In this document: positions 1 to 5,687 of the stretch, piece after piece
Numbering within the stretch: position 1 is the stretch's first letter
How the letters are laid out: each line of letters starts with the position of its first letter
Assembly: GCA_902803795.1 (NCBI GenBank)
Contig: CADCRC010000071.1
Coordinates: forward strand, 1 to 15,024
Origin: an uncultured Erysipelotrichaceae bacterium
Lineage (GTDB): Bacteria; Bacillota_I; Bacilli_A; RF39; UBA660
Direction of reading: 5' to 3'
DNA: 15,024 bases
The notes under the pieces: generated by a model
What the model was told of the DNA's origin: nothing
Database searches by the model: none
The model's input: only the letters and a program-made list of their open reading frames with translations
Made by a program: the position numbers and the translations under genes

Positions 1-3
1 AAA

Positions 4-39
4 GAAGAAAACCCATAAATAAAATTACAAGTTTTCTTC
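4..39 (-). promoter_or_regulatory. Inverted repeat in the presumed rpoB leader
   Basis: A perfect 9-bp inverted repeat, gaagaaaac at 4-12 and gttttcttc at 31-39, is separated by an 18-nt A+T-rich loop. On the minus strand the 3' arm runs into TTT at the window edge. It starts about 10 nt after the predicted start point of the promoter at 55-83, so it would fold in the first 45 nt of that transcript. It could be a leader hairpin, an attenuator or an RNA-stabilising 5' stem. The long loop and the missing downstream sequence prevent a choice. Confidence 0.35.
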
Positions 40-54
40 CCTTTCTAAAAATGT

Positions 55-83
55 ATAATACTATAAATATAATAATTTGTCAA
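55..83 (-). promoter_or_regulatory. Sigma-A promoter reading out of the window, presumably for rpoB
   Basis: The minus strand has a perfect -35 TTGACA (78-83), a 17-nt spacer and a -10 TATTAT (55-60), giving an expected start near position 48. In Bacillota rpoB follows rplL, so the likely target is rpoB just beyond the left edge. A terminator directly after rplL fits rpoBC having its own promoter. The promoter motif is seen; the target is inferred. Confidence 0.7.
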
Positions 84-304
84 TTTTGTTTTAAAAAAAT
101 AAAGATTTTTTTTGAATTTTACATATTAATATGTAAACTAGAAATCATTAAACATATATTAAATCACCATATAAACCATATATTTATTATTTCATAATAA
201 TAAATATCCTCAAATTAAATCATAGTAAAATATGATTCTTAATCCAAGAATAAACATTTATTTAATTATCTATATTAACAAAAAACAAAAAAATACAATA
301 ATCA
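84..304. other. Gene-free A+T-rich spacer with palindromes
   Basis: Together with the flanking regulatory sites this forms the 321-nt gene-free end of the window. No open reading frame with a ribosome binding site was found on either strand. It holds a perfect 20-bp palindrome centred at 127/128 (118-137), an 11-bp inverted repeat with a 4-nt loop (181-191 / 196-206), and a 7-bp inverted repeat, AATCATA at 218-224 with TATGATT at 231-237. All are made of A/T almost throughout, so palindromes of this size are expected by chance at close to this frequency. No function is claimed. Confidence 0.4.
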
Positions 305-306
305 AT

Positions 307-333
307 AAAAAAAGAAGTTAATTACTTAACTTC
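307..333 (-). terminator. Intrinsic terminator overlapping the rplL stop codon
   Basis: On the minus strand a perfect 8-bp stem (GAAGTTAA / TTAACTTC, 314-333) with a GTAA loop is followed at once by seven T residues (307-313). The upstream arm is made from the last sense codons of rplL (Glu-Val-Lys), and the TAA stop lies in the loop and the start of the 3' arm. A ribosome finishing rplL would cover the stem, so termination may depend on ribosome release. It separates rplJL from the promoter at 55-83. Confidence 0.8.
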
Positions 334-693
334 AACAGTAGCACCAACTTCTTCTAATTTCTTTTTAATTTCTTCAGCTTCAGCTGGAGCAATATTTTCT
401 TTAACTGCTCCTTTACTTTCTACAATATCTTTAGCTTCTTTTAAACCTAATCCAGTAATTTCTTTTACAACCTTGATTACTTGAATCTTAGAAGCTCCTT
501 CTTCTTTAATTGATACTGTTACAGTAGATGGTCCTTCATCATTAGCAGCAGCAGCAGCACCAGGTGCAGCAACAGCAACAGCACTTGGATCAACACCAAA
601 TTCTTCTTTCATAGCATCTACTAATTCTTTAATTTCTAATAAATTCATTTCTTTTAAACTATTAATAAAATCTTCTTTATTTAATTTAGCCAT
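322..693 (-). CDS. rplL: Ribosomal protein bL12 (L7/L12)
   Basis: This is the stalk protein of the large ribosomal subunit. Its dimers bind the C-terminal tail of L10 and recruit translational GTPases to the ribosome. At 123 aa it has the usual length. Residues 1-33 form the dimerisation domain, about 38-52 the Ala/Gly/Pro-rich flexible hinge, and 53-123 the globular C-terminal domain with the conserved GLGLKEAKDIVE segment that contacts GTPases. The start is the ATG at 693, preceded by a GGGAGG ribosome binding site about 8 nt upstream. It lies 28 nt downstream of rplJ and shares its promoter and L10 leader. A terminator is fused to its stop codon. Confidence 0.97.
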   Translation of the reverse strand: MAKLNKEDFINSLKEMNLLEIKELVDAMKEEFGVDPSAVAVAAPGAAAAANDEGPSTVTVSIKEEGASKIQVIKVVKEITGLGLKEAKDIVESKGAVKENIAPAEAEEIKKKLEEVGATVEVK

Positions 694-721
694 GTTTAAT
701 TCCTCCCTTTACAAACTAAAA

Positions 722-1216
722 TTAATTTTCTTCTTTTTGCTTGCTATAAAGATCTAAACAAATTGATAAATCTCTTGCTATTCCAATCATACCACCAGCA
801 AGCATAGTAAGTAATCCTTCTCTTGATGGTATAGTAGCATAATCAGCCAATAATTTCTTATCAGCAATTTGTCCATCAATAATTCCAACTTTTAAAATAA
901 CTTGTTCATGAGTTTTAGCAAACTCAGAAATCACTTTAACCGCAGCTACTTGATCTTCACTATAAGATAAAGCAGATGGACCATTTAAGAACTCTTGAAC
1001 ATCAATATCTAATTCTTTAAAAGCACGTGCCATCAAAGTATTCTTATAAACTTTGTAATCAGCACCAACTTCTCTTAATTTACGACGTAACTCTTTAGCA
1101 TCATTATCAGAAATACCTCTATAATCAAATAAAATAATACTATTTGCATCTTTTATATGATTCTCAATTTCATTTACAACATTAGCTTTTTGTTCAATAA
1201 TCTTGCTATTTGCCAT
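722..1216 (-). CDS. rplJ: Ribosomal protein uL10
   Basis: L10 anchors the L12 dimers to 23S rRNA at the base of the stalk. The protein is 164 aa. The N-terminal RNA-binding domain has the family pattern (ILFDYRGIS, then LRRKLREVGADYKVYKNTLMARA), and the C-terminal helix that binds L12 follows the GLLTMLAGGMIGIARDL stretch. A longer frame opens with TTG at 1234, but I place the start at the ATG at 1216 (MANSKII): it has AAAGGAGA at the right distance and matches the family N-terminus. The gene lies behind an L10-leader RNA, so the L10(L12)4 complex probably represses its own synthesis. A TCTCCTT segment in the leader could mask this ribosome binding site. Confidence 0.96.
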   Translation of the reverse strand: MANSKIIEQKANVVNEIENHIKDANSIILFDYRGISDNDAKELRRKLREVGADYKVYKNTLMARAFKELDIDVQEFLNGPSALSYSEDQVAAVKVISEFAKTHEQVILKVGIIDGQIADKKLLADYATIPSREGLLTMLAGGMIGIARDLSICLDLYSKQKEEN

Positions 1217-1222
1217 ATAATA

Positions 1223-1229
1223 TCTCCTT
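1223..1229 (-). promoter_or_regulatory. rplJ Shine-Dalgarno that can pair with the leader
   Basis: AAGGAGA lies about 7 nt before the ATG at 1216 and fixes the rplJ start. It is exactly complementary to TCTCCTT in the leader (the 5' arm of the hairpin at 1240-1267 plus the first loop base), so mutually exclusive pairing is possible. The complementarity is seen; the regulatory use is inferred. Confidence 0.6.
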
Positions 1230-1239
1230 TCCAATCACC

Positions 1240-1267
1240 AAAGAAAAGTTCCCCAAAAAAGGAGAAC
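1240..1267 (-). terminator. Attenuator-like hairpin in the rplJL leader
   Basis: On the minus strand GTTCTCC (1261-1267) pairs with GGGGAAC (1248-1254) over 7 bp with one G-U pair. The loop is six T, and TTTTCTTT follows the stem. This is the shape of an intrinsic terminator, placed about 30 nt before the rplJ start codon. In Bacillus subtilis the L10(L12)4 complex controls rplJL by transcription termination in the leader, so a terminator is expected here. The competing pairing would be AGGAGA (1295-1300) with TCTCCT, which would open this hairpin. Confidence 0.6.
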
Positions 1268-1285
1268 CATTAATACATATTATAT

Positions 1286-1344
1286 TAAAATAACTCTCCT
1301 CGGTAGGTCTTACAAAATTGCCTACTGTCTTCGGTAATTAATTT
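1286..1344 (-). promoter_or_regulatory. Ribosomal protein L10 leader RNA (L10-binding site)
   Basis: Just after the predicted start point the minus strand reads ACCGAAGACAGTAGG, then an A/T-rich loop, then CCTACCGAGGAG. The AGTAGG/CCTACC stem flanked by GAAGAC and GAGGA is the recognisable core of the L10 leader family, which imitates the L10-binding site of 23S rRNA. The complex of L10 with L12 binds it and lowers rplJL expression. The 3' side of the core (AGGAGA, 1295-1300) can also pair with TCTCCT of the downstream hairpin, which links binding to termination. Confidence 0.85.
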
Positions 1345-1350
1345 ACAACT

Positions 1351-1379
1351 ATTATATAATTAAATTAACTATTTGTCAA
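1351..1379 (-). promoter_or_regulatory. Consensus sigma-A promoter of rplJL
   Basis: The minus strand has TTGACA (1374-1379), exactly 17 nt of spacer and TATAAT (1351-1356), both hexamers perfect. The -35 hexamer lies in the last codons of rplA (Phe-Asp-Lys), so the two genes are physically interlocked. Transcription should start near 1344, exactly where the L10 leader begins. Confidence 0.9.
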
Positions 1380-2064
1380 AATCATTTGAAACCTTAATAG
1401 ATGGTCCCATAGTAGATGATAAATATATTGACAAAACATAATCACCCTTTACACTAGATGGTCTAAGTTTTAAAATATTAGAAACAAAAGCATTTAAATT
1501 ATCAAGTAAATCATTTTCACTAAAAGAAACCTTACCAATAATAGAATGTATGTTTCCTTGAGCATCTGCTCTAAATTCTAAACGACCTTTTTTTACATCG
1601 TTAACAGCACCAGCTACATCCATAGTAACTCCACCAGTCTTAGGATTTGGCATTAATCCCTTTGGTCCTAGAACTTTACCTATCTTTCCTAATTGTGGCA
1701 TCATATCAGGAGTAGCAATAATTGTATCAAAATCAAACCAATTTTCTTTTTCAATTTTTTCAATCATATCCAAATCGCCAACATAATCTGCGCCAGCATC
1801 TTTTGCCTCTTGTGCTTTAGGTCCTTTAGCAATTACTAAAACCTTTAAACTCTTTCCAGTACCATGTGGTAATACTATTGCACTTCTTATTTGTTGATCA
1901 GCTTTTTTAGTATCAATATTTAATTTCATTGAAACATCAACAGATCCATCAAATTTAGATATACTAGTTTTCTTAACTAAACTAACAGCTTCACTAGGAG
2001 TATAAAGACGTCCATTCTCAACTAGTTTAGCAACCTCAACATATTTTTTTGATCTTTTTTTCAT
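1369..2064 (-). CDS. rplA: Ribosomal protein uL1
   Basis: L1 forms the mobile L1 stalk of the large subunit, which guides deacylated tRNA out of the E site. In many bacteria it also represses its own operon by binding mRNA. The protein is 231 aa, the normal length. Recognisable features are the N-terminal MKKRSKKY, the central LPHGTGKS region and the signature GKIGKVLGPKGLMPNPKTGGV with the following rRNA-binding part. The ATG at 2064 has a GGAGGG ribosome binding site 7 nt upstream. It follows rplK after 70 nt in the same transcript. Its last three sense codons hold the -35 box of the rplJL promoter. Confidence 0.97.
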   Translation of the reverse strand: MKKRSKKYVEVAKLVENGRLYTPSEAVSLVKKTSISKFDGSVDVSMKLNIDTKKADQQIRSAIVLPHGTGKSLKVLVIAKGPKAQEAKDAGADYVGDLDMIEKIEKENWFDFDTIIATPDMMPQLGKIGKVLGPKGLMPNPKTGGVTMDVAGAVNDVKKGRLEFRADAQGNIHSIIGKVSFSENDLLDNLNAFVSNILKLRPSSVKGDYVLSIYLSSTMGPSIKVSNDFDK

Positions 2065-2134
2065 TTTATCCCTCCAATGTGGTAAAAGCGGATTTTATTT
2101 TTCCTCCCACTAAAGAAAAACATTTATATAATTA

Positions 2135-2557
2135 TTATTCTACTGTAATTCCCATATTTAATGCAGTACCTTCAACAATCTTCATAGCTGATTCAACATC
2201 ATACGCATTTAAATCTGGTAACTTAATTTCAGCAATTTCTCTTACTTGATCTTTTGTTAATTTTCCAACAGGTGCCTTAGAACCATTAGTAGATCCTTTA
2301 GATACCTTCGCATATTTCTTAATCAAAAATGCACAAGGTGGAGTTTTAACAACAAAATCAAAAGAACGATCATCATAAATAGATATTTCTACTGGTAATA
2401 CATCACCCATTTTATCACGAGTTGCTTCATTATACTTAGAACAAAATTCTTGTAGATTAATTCCAGCAGGTCCAAGAACAGTACCAACAGGTGGAGCAGG
2501 TGTTGCTTTACCAGCTTCTATTTGTAACTTTATCTTCTTTACTACATTTTTAGCCAT
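2135..2557 (-). CDS. rplK: Ribosomal protein uL11
   Basis: L11 binds the GTPase-associated centre of 23S rRNA next to the L10/L12 stalk and is needed for the stringent response in bacteria that have ribosome-bound RelA. The protein is 140 aa, the usual length. The N-terminal domain has the proline-rich TPAPPVGTVLGPAGIN signature, where thiostrepton-type antibiotics act at the L11-rRNA interface. The C-terminal rRNA-binding domain ends with the conserved KIVEGTALNMGI. The ATG at 2557 has GGAGGC about 7 nt upstream. The gene has its own promoter at 2659-2687 and leads the rplK-rplA transcript. Confidence 0.97.
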   Translation of the reverse strand: MAKNVVKKIKLQIEAGKATPAPPVGTVLGPAGINLQEFCSKYNEATRDKMGDVLPVEISIYDDRSFDFVVKTPPCAFLIKKYAKVSKGSTNGSKAPVGKLTKDQVREIAEIKLPDLNAYDVESAMKIVEGTALNMGITVE

Positions 2558-2658
2558 AATATCGCCTCCATATCAATTAATATGATATTTTTTAGAGAAT
2601 ATAACCGCTTAAATATATACCTAAAAAATTCAATATATATACACATAAGTGCCAAAAT

Positions 2659-2687
2659 ATAATATCATAATTTTATTTATAAATCAA
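2659..2687 (-). promoter_or_regulatory. Promoter of rplK-rplA with extended -10
   Basis: The minus strand has TTGATT (2682-2687), a 17-nt spacer ending in TGA, and TATTAT (2659-2664), i.e. a TGN extended -10. It begins immediately after the nusG stop codon. The resulting leader is about 95 nt. It ends in a small hairpin, ATATCA / TGATAT (2570-2588), just before the rplK ribosome binding site. This may be a regulatory element, but the stem is only 6 A/T-rich pairs. Confidence 0.65.
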
Positions 2688-2688
2688 G

Positions 2689-3225
2689 TTATGCAGGCAT
2701 AACTTGAGATAACTCAACCTCAATAGATGTACTTTGACCAAACAAATCTACATCTAAATTGATTTTATGATTATCTTTATCAATACTTTCAATAACACCA
2801 AACATATCTTTAAATGGTCCAGAAGTAATCTTAACTCTAATTCCTTGCTTTAATTCAGAATCATAATCAACTCTATTTAATCCCATAGAACCCAATATCT
2901 TATCAACTTCTTGTGGTTGCAAAGGAGTAGGTTTTGCACCTTTTCCACTACTACCAATAAAACCAGTAACTCCAGGAGTATTTCTAACAATATACCAAGC
3001 ATCATCAGTCATAATCATTTCAACTAAAATATAACCAGGAAACATTTTTTTATCTTTAGTTACAGTTTTATTATCCTTAACCTCTGTAACAGTTTCAGTA
3101 GGAATAACAATTCTAAAAATAATATTTTCAAGGCCTAAAGATTGAATCTTCATTTCTAAATCATCTTTAACCTTATTTTCATGTCCAGAATAAGTATTAA
3201 CTACATACCATTGTTTTTCTTCCAT
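2689..3225 (-). CDS. nusG: Transcription termination/antitermination factor NusG
   Basis: NusG binds the RNA polymerase clamp, affects pausing and couples transcription to translation or Rho. The protein is 178 aa from the chosen start. The N-terminal NGN domain spans residues 1-100 and contains KQWYVVNTYSGHE and FPGYILVEM. The C-terminal KOW domain spans about 125-178 and contains RVKITSGPFKDMFGVIESID. A longer frame exists upstream, but the ATG at 3225 (MEEKQWY) has AGGAG 7 nt before it and matches the family N-terminus. The gene follows secE after 10 nt, the near-universal secE-nusG pair, and the two share one promoter. Confidence 0.96.
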   Translation of the reverse strand: MEEKQWYVVNTYSGHENKVKDDLEMKIQSLGLENIIFRIVIPTETVTEVKDNKTVTKDKKMFPGYILVEMIMTDDAWYIVRNTPGVTGFIGSSGKGAKPTPLQPQEVDKILGSMGLNRVDYDSELKQGIRVKITSGPFKDMFGVIESIDKDNHKINLDVDLFGQSTSIEVELSQVMPA

Positions 3226-3235
3226 AATCAATCTC

Positions 3236-3598
3236 CTAACTAAATAATGACTGAATAGCCGCAAATATAATATTTATCAAATAAAAATATAATGAAAAAG
3301 CAATTATAAATACAATAGTAGCCCAAGAATATTTAACCATATCTTTACGACTAGGCCAATGAATTCTATGAGCTTCTTGACCAACACCATGACAAAAAGT
3401 CATAAATCTATCCCATAAATTATTTTTAGTTTCAACATTAGATTTACTATTTTTCTTATCTTTCTTTACTTTTCTATCAATTTTAGAAACCTCAAGACTA
3501 TCCTCTAACTGCTCATCAATCTTTTCATCAACAAGTTTATCTTTCTTTATAGTCTTTTTCTTCTTATCAGATTTAATCTTATTACTAACATTAGCCAT
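3236..3598 (-). CDS. secE: Preprotein translocase subunit SecE
   Basis: SecE clamps the SecY channel in the membrane. The conserved part is residues 62-120 from the chosen start: an amphipathic helix with the signature QEAHRIHWPSRKDM, then one transmembrane segment (about 92-116). In front lie about 60 residues rich in Lys, Asp, Glu and Ser, without hydrophobic stretches. The single-TM SecE of Bacillus is only about 60 aa, so this is a long charged cytoplasmic extension. An ATG at 3619 is in frame but has no ribosome binding site. The ATG at 3598 (MANVSN) has AGGAG about 10 nt upstream and is preferred, giving 120 aa. It is cotranscribed with nusG. Confidence 0.92.
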   Translation of the reverse strand: MANVSNKIKSDKKKKTIKKDKLVDEKIDEQLEDSLEVSKIDRKVKKDKKNSKSNVETKNNLWDRFMTFCHGVGQEAHRIHWPSRKDMVKYSWATIVFIIAFSLYFYLINIIFAAIQSLFS

Positions 3599-3638
3599 AT
3601 TATAATCACTCCTAAACATAAATTATTTTAATGTAAAT

Positions 3639-3659
3639 AAAAAACACTTCTAAGTGCTG
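3639..3659 (-). terminator. Short terminator-like hairpin at the secE start point
   Basis: The minus strand reads AGCACT TAGA AGTGTT (six pairs with one G-U and a 4-nt loop), running into a T tract at 3639-3644. It would stop transcripts arriving from the 224-aa gene (stop at 3715). The stem lies exactly at the predicted start point of the secE promoter at 3665-3693, so the secE mRNA would begin with this hairpin. Confidence 0.55.
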
Positions 3660-3664
3660 ATTAA

Positions 3665-3693
3665 ATATTAACACAACAACTTAAAAATGTCAA
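3665..3693 (-). promoter_or_regulatory. Promoter of secE-nusG
   Basis: The minus strand has TTGACA (3688-3693), a 17-nt spacer and TAATAT (3665-3670), one mismatch per -10 hexamer and a perfect -35. It lies in the 95-nt gap between the 224-aa gene and secE. The predicted start is near 3658, giving a leader of about 60 nt that opens with the hairpin at 3639-3659. Confidence 0.75.
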
Positions 3694-3714
3694 ATATATT
3701 TAAATAACAAACAA

Positions 3715-4389
3715 TTATAAAACAACACATAAAATATTAATAATAATAAATATTATGATAAGAAAAAGCAAAACAGTAGGAAACAACAAAACACTAATAA
3801 ATGCATTTTCTCCATTAACAGAATTCTTAATATTATAAATCTTATCATTAACAGCATTATTTAATAAATTATGTCCATTAGATAATACATGCCTTTTACC
3901 ATCAATACTATTACTATTTTCACCATTTAAATCAGAATAATTCTCTATTTCTTTAGATGCTCTTTGATTTTCATAATCACTAAAATATAAATGACTATTT
4001 CTAAGTAAAACACCTCTATAATAAGCAACATCAGACACAGGAACAAAACTAGCAATAGCATCAAAATTATCATACAACATATCAGGAGTTAATTTATCTA
4101 AAGTTTTACTATAAATACCAACTTGTAAAAAAGAAAGCATATATATATTTTTTTCCTTGAATTTTTCTAAATCAGCCAAATTATTTTCTTTTACTATTTT
4201 CTCATATTTAATTTCATTATTTGTGTTATTTAACAAACTTATATCTATAGGTTGAAAAGATATAACATAATAACCATTTTCATGCAAATATTTCAAAGTC
4301 TTATCCATATTTATAAATAATTTTCTATAATCATCATCACTATGAACATAATTTATATAATCTAATAATTTAATAGATTTACCATCCAT
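3715..4389 (-). CDS. Tail-anchored membrane protein of unknown function, possibly kinase-like
   Basis: I do not recognise this 224-aa protein by family. Residues 1-150 look like a soluble cytoplasmic domain, about 150-195 is an Asn/Ser-rich linker, and 196-222 is one strongly hydrophobic segment ending at the C-terminus, so a tail anchor is likely. Residues 33-52 (KYLHENGYYVISFQP) resemble the region before a protein-kinase catalytic loop (YLH-x-NG-x-x-x-x-D-x-KP), but without the catalytic Asp. That suggests a degenerate kinase fold, as in the cytoplasmic domain of the T7SS protein EssB. This is a weak, short similarity. The ATG at 4389 has AGGTGA at good distance. It sits 55 nt after sigH, where Bacillus has rpmG. 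Confidence 0.8.
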   Translation of the reverse strand: MDGKSIKLLDYINYVHSDDDYRKLFINMDKTLKYLHENGYYVISFQPIDISLLNNTNNEIKYEKIVKENNLADLEKFKEKNIYMLSFLQVGIYSKTLDKLTPDMLYDNFDAIASFVPVSDVAYYRGVLLRNSHLYFSDYENQRASKEIENYSDLNGENSNSIDGKRHVLSNGHNLLNNAVNDKIYNIKNSVNGENAFISVLLFPTVLLFLIIIFIIINILCVVL

Positions 4390-4444
4390 AAAATCACCTA
4401 ATATAATATTAAATATATTTTAAACAAATTACAAGATATAAACA

Positions 4445-4996
4445 CTAAATATTAATATATTTATGTAAAATCTTACGATACTTAAATGCAATATTATAAA
4501 TTTTACTAATATTATAATCTAACAAAATAGAAATCTCATTATAAGAATATCCATTATAATATAACTCAAATACCAAACTTGAATCCATATCTAATTCATT
4601 CTTTATTTCAATAAAATCAAAATTAGAATAAGAATCATTTACTATCTTATTAAAATAAACACTATCTAAAGATAAACTATTATTTAAAATAAAATTTTTT
4701 TTACCACAAATCTTAGCACAAAAAGACAACATCTTATACCTTATATTAGTAGTTGCAAAAGTATAAAAAGATACATTCAAATTATCATCAAATTTTATAA
4801 TAGAATCATTTAAAGCAATTCTTCCAATTTGAACTAAATCATCAAATTCTTCACCACATTTTTTGACAAAAGGATAATATTTTTTAGTTTCACTTAAAAT
4901 AATTGGCATATATTTATCAACAATTAAATCAAATGCAAATTCGTCCTTATCTCTAACACTATATATTAATTCATAGTCATTAAAATTTCTATGCAA
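4445..4996 (-). CDS. sigH: Sigma-70 family sigma factor, SigH-like
   Basis: This is a small alternative sigma factor of 183 aa. Residues 6-20 (NDYELIYSVRDKDEF) match the SigH N-terminus. Region 2 (about 22-95) includes FDDLVQIGRIALNDSIIKFD and FYTFATTNIRYKML, the core-binding and -10-recognition parts. Region 4 (about 134-180) carries the YNGYSYNEISILL helix-turn-helix for the -35. Position between rlmB and secE is that of sigH in Bacillus, where it directs stationary-phase, competence and early sporulation genes; which programme it serves here cannot be seen. The start is a TTG at 4996, with a perfect AAGGAGG 5 nt upstream. The next in-frame Met would remove region 2.1. It follows rlmB after 2 nt, and the rlmB terminal codons AGG AGG TAA form its ribosome binding site. 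Confidence 0.82.
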   Translation of the reverse strand: MHRNFNDYELIYSVRDKDEFAFDLIVDKYMPIILSETKKYYPFVKKCGEEFDDLVQIGRIALNDSIIKFDDNLNVSFYTFATTNIRYKMLSFCAKICGKKNFILNNSLSLDSVYFNKIVNDSYSNFDFIEIKNELDMDSSLVFELYYNGYSYNEISILLDYNISKIYNIAFKYRKILHKYINI

Positions 4997-4998
4997 AT

Positions 4999-5685
4999 TT
5001 ACCTCCTTATAATTTCATAAATTAATATTCCAGCAGACACACTAGCATTTAAACTATCAACTCCATTTTCCATAGGAATTTTTGTAATAATATCACACTT
5101 TTTAAGAACTAAAGAACTTATTCCACTACCCTCATTACCAATAACTAAGCATTTTTTTTCAAAAGAAAAATCACATTCATTAATCAAAGTTCCATTCATA
5201 GACGCCCCAATTATCCAAAATCCAGCATCTTTTAACTTATCTAACGAATATCCAATATTAGATACTAAACAAATATTTATCTTATTTAATAAACCAGTAC
5301 TAACTTTCATAACAGTTGAATTAACAGATACACTTCTATCTTTAGGTATAATTATAGTATCAACTCCAAATGCAACACAAGATCTAATAATAGCTCCAAA
5401 ATTATAAGGATCCTCCAAATGATCCAAAACTACAACAAAAGAAGAACTATTAATACAAGATATATCACTGTATTTATAATCAGGAATATATAACAAAATA
5501 CCTTGATGATTACCATTGACTTTTTTATCTAATATTTTTTTATCAACATAACTACATTTAATAGAAGATTTATAAATTAAATCGACAATTTCTTTATCAG
5601 AAAATCCATTTTGGATTATTATCTTTTCTATTTTAGAATGACTTTCTAACAATTCTTTAGCAACATTTCTACCATATACTAACAT
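4999..5685 (-). CDS. rlmB: 23S rRNA 2'-O-methyltransferase, TrmH/SpoU family (RlmB-like)
   Basis: This SPOUT-class enzyme uses S-adenosylmethionine to methylate a ribose in rRNA; RlmB acts on G2251 (E. coli numbering) in the peptidyl-transferase P loop. At 228 aa it is slightly short for the family. Residues 1-75 form the L30e-like RNA-binding domain. The knotted catalytic domain shows motif 1 (LDHLEDPYNFGAIIRSC, 87-103, with Asn95 and Arg101), motif 2 (VIGNEGSGIS, 181-190) and motif 3 (IPMENGVDSLNASVSAG, 203-219). It follows cysS after 2 nt, with GAGGT overlapping the cysS stop. In Bacillus mrnC stands between cysS and rlmB; it is absent here. The exact target nucleotide is inferred from synteny. 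Confidence 0.88.
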   Translation of the reverse strand: MLVYGRNVAKELLESHSKIEKIIIQNGFSDKEIVDLIYKSSIKCSYVDKKILDKKVNGNHQGILLYIPDYKYSDISCINSSSFVVVLDHLEDPYNFGAIIRSCVAFGVDTIIIPKDRSVSVNSTVMKVSTGLLNKINICLVSNIGYSLDKLKDAGFWIIGASMNGTLINECDFSFEKKCLVIGNEGSGISSLVLKKCDIITKIPMENGVDSLNASVSAGILIYEIIRR

Positions 5686-5687
5686 AT

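Noticed and set aside
118..137. 20-bp perfect palindrome as an operator
   Set aside because: It consists almost only of A and T. In sequence of this composition about one such palindrome in 15 kb is expected by chance, and it lies between a terminator and a promoter without clear relation to either.
1217..1234. rplJ start at the TTG at 1234
   Set aside because: It would add six residues not found in L10 and place the real ribosome binding site inside the gene; the ATG at 1216 fits both.
2049..2249. 66-codon plus-strand open frame
   Set aside because: It overlaps rplA and rplK, which are certain genes on the other strand, has no ribosome binding site and no known domain.
4403..4444. Promoter for the 224-aa gene (TTGTAA-17-TAATAT)
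   Set aside because: The start point would fall at the ribosome binding site itself and the hexamers are weak in an A/T-only background.
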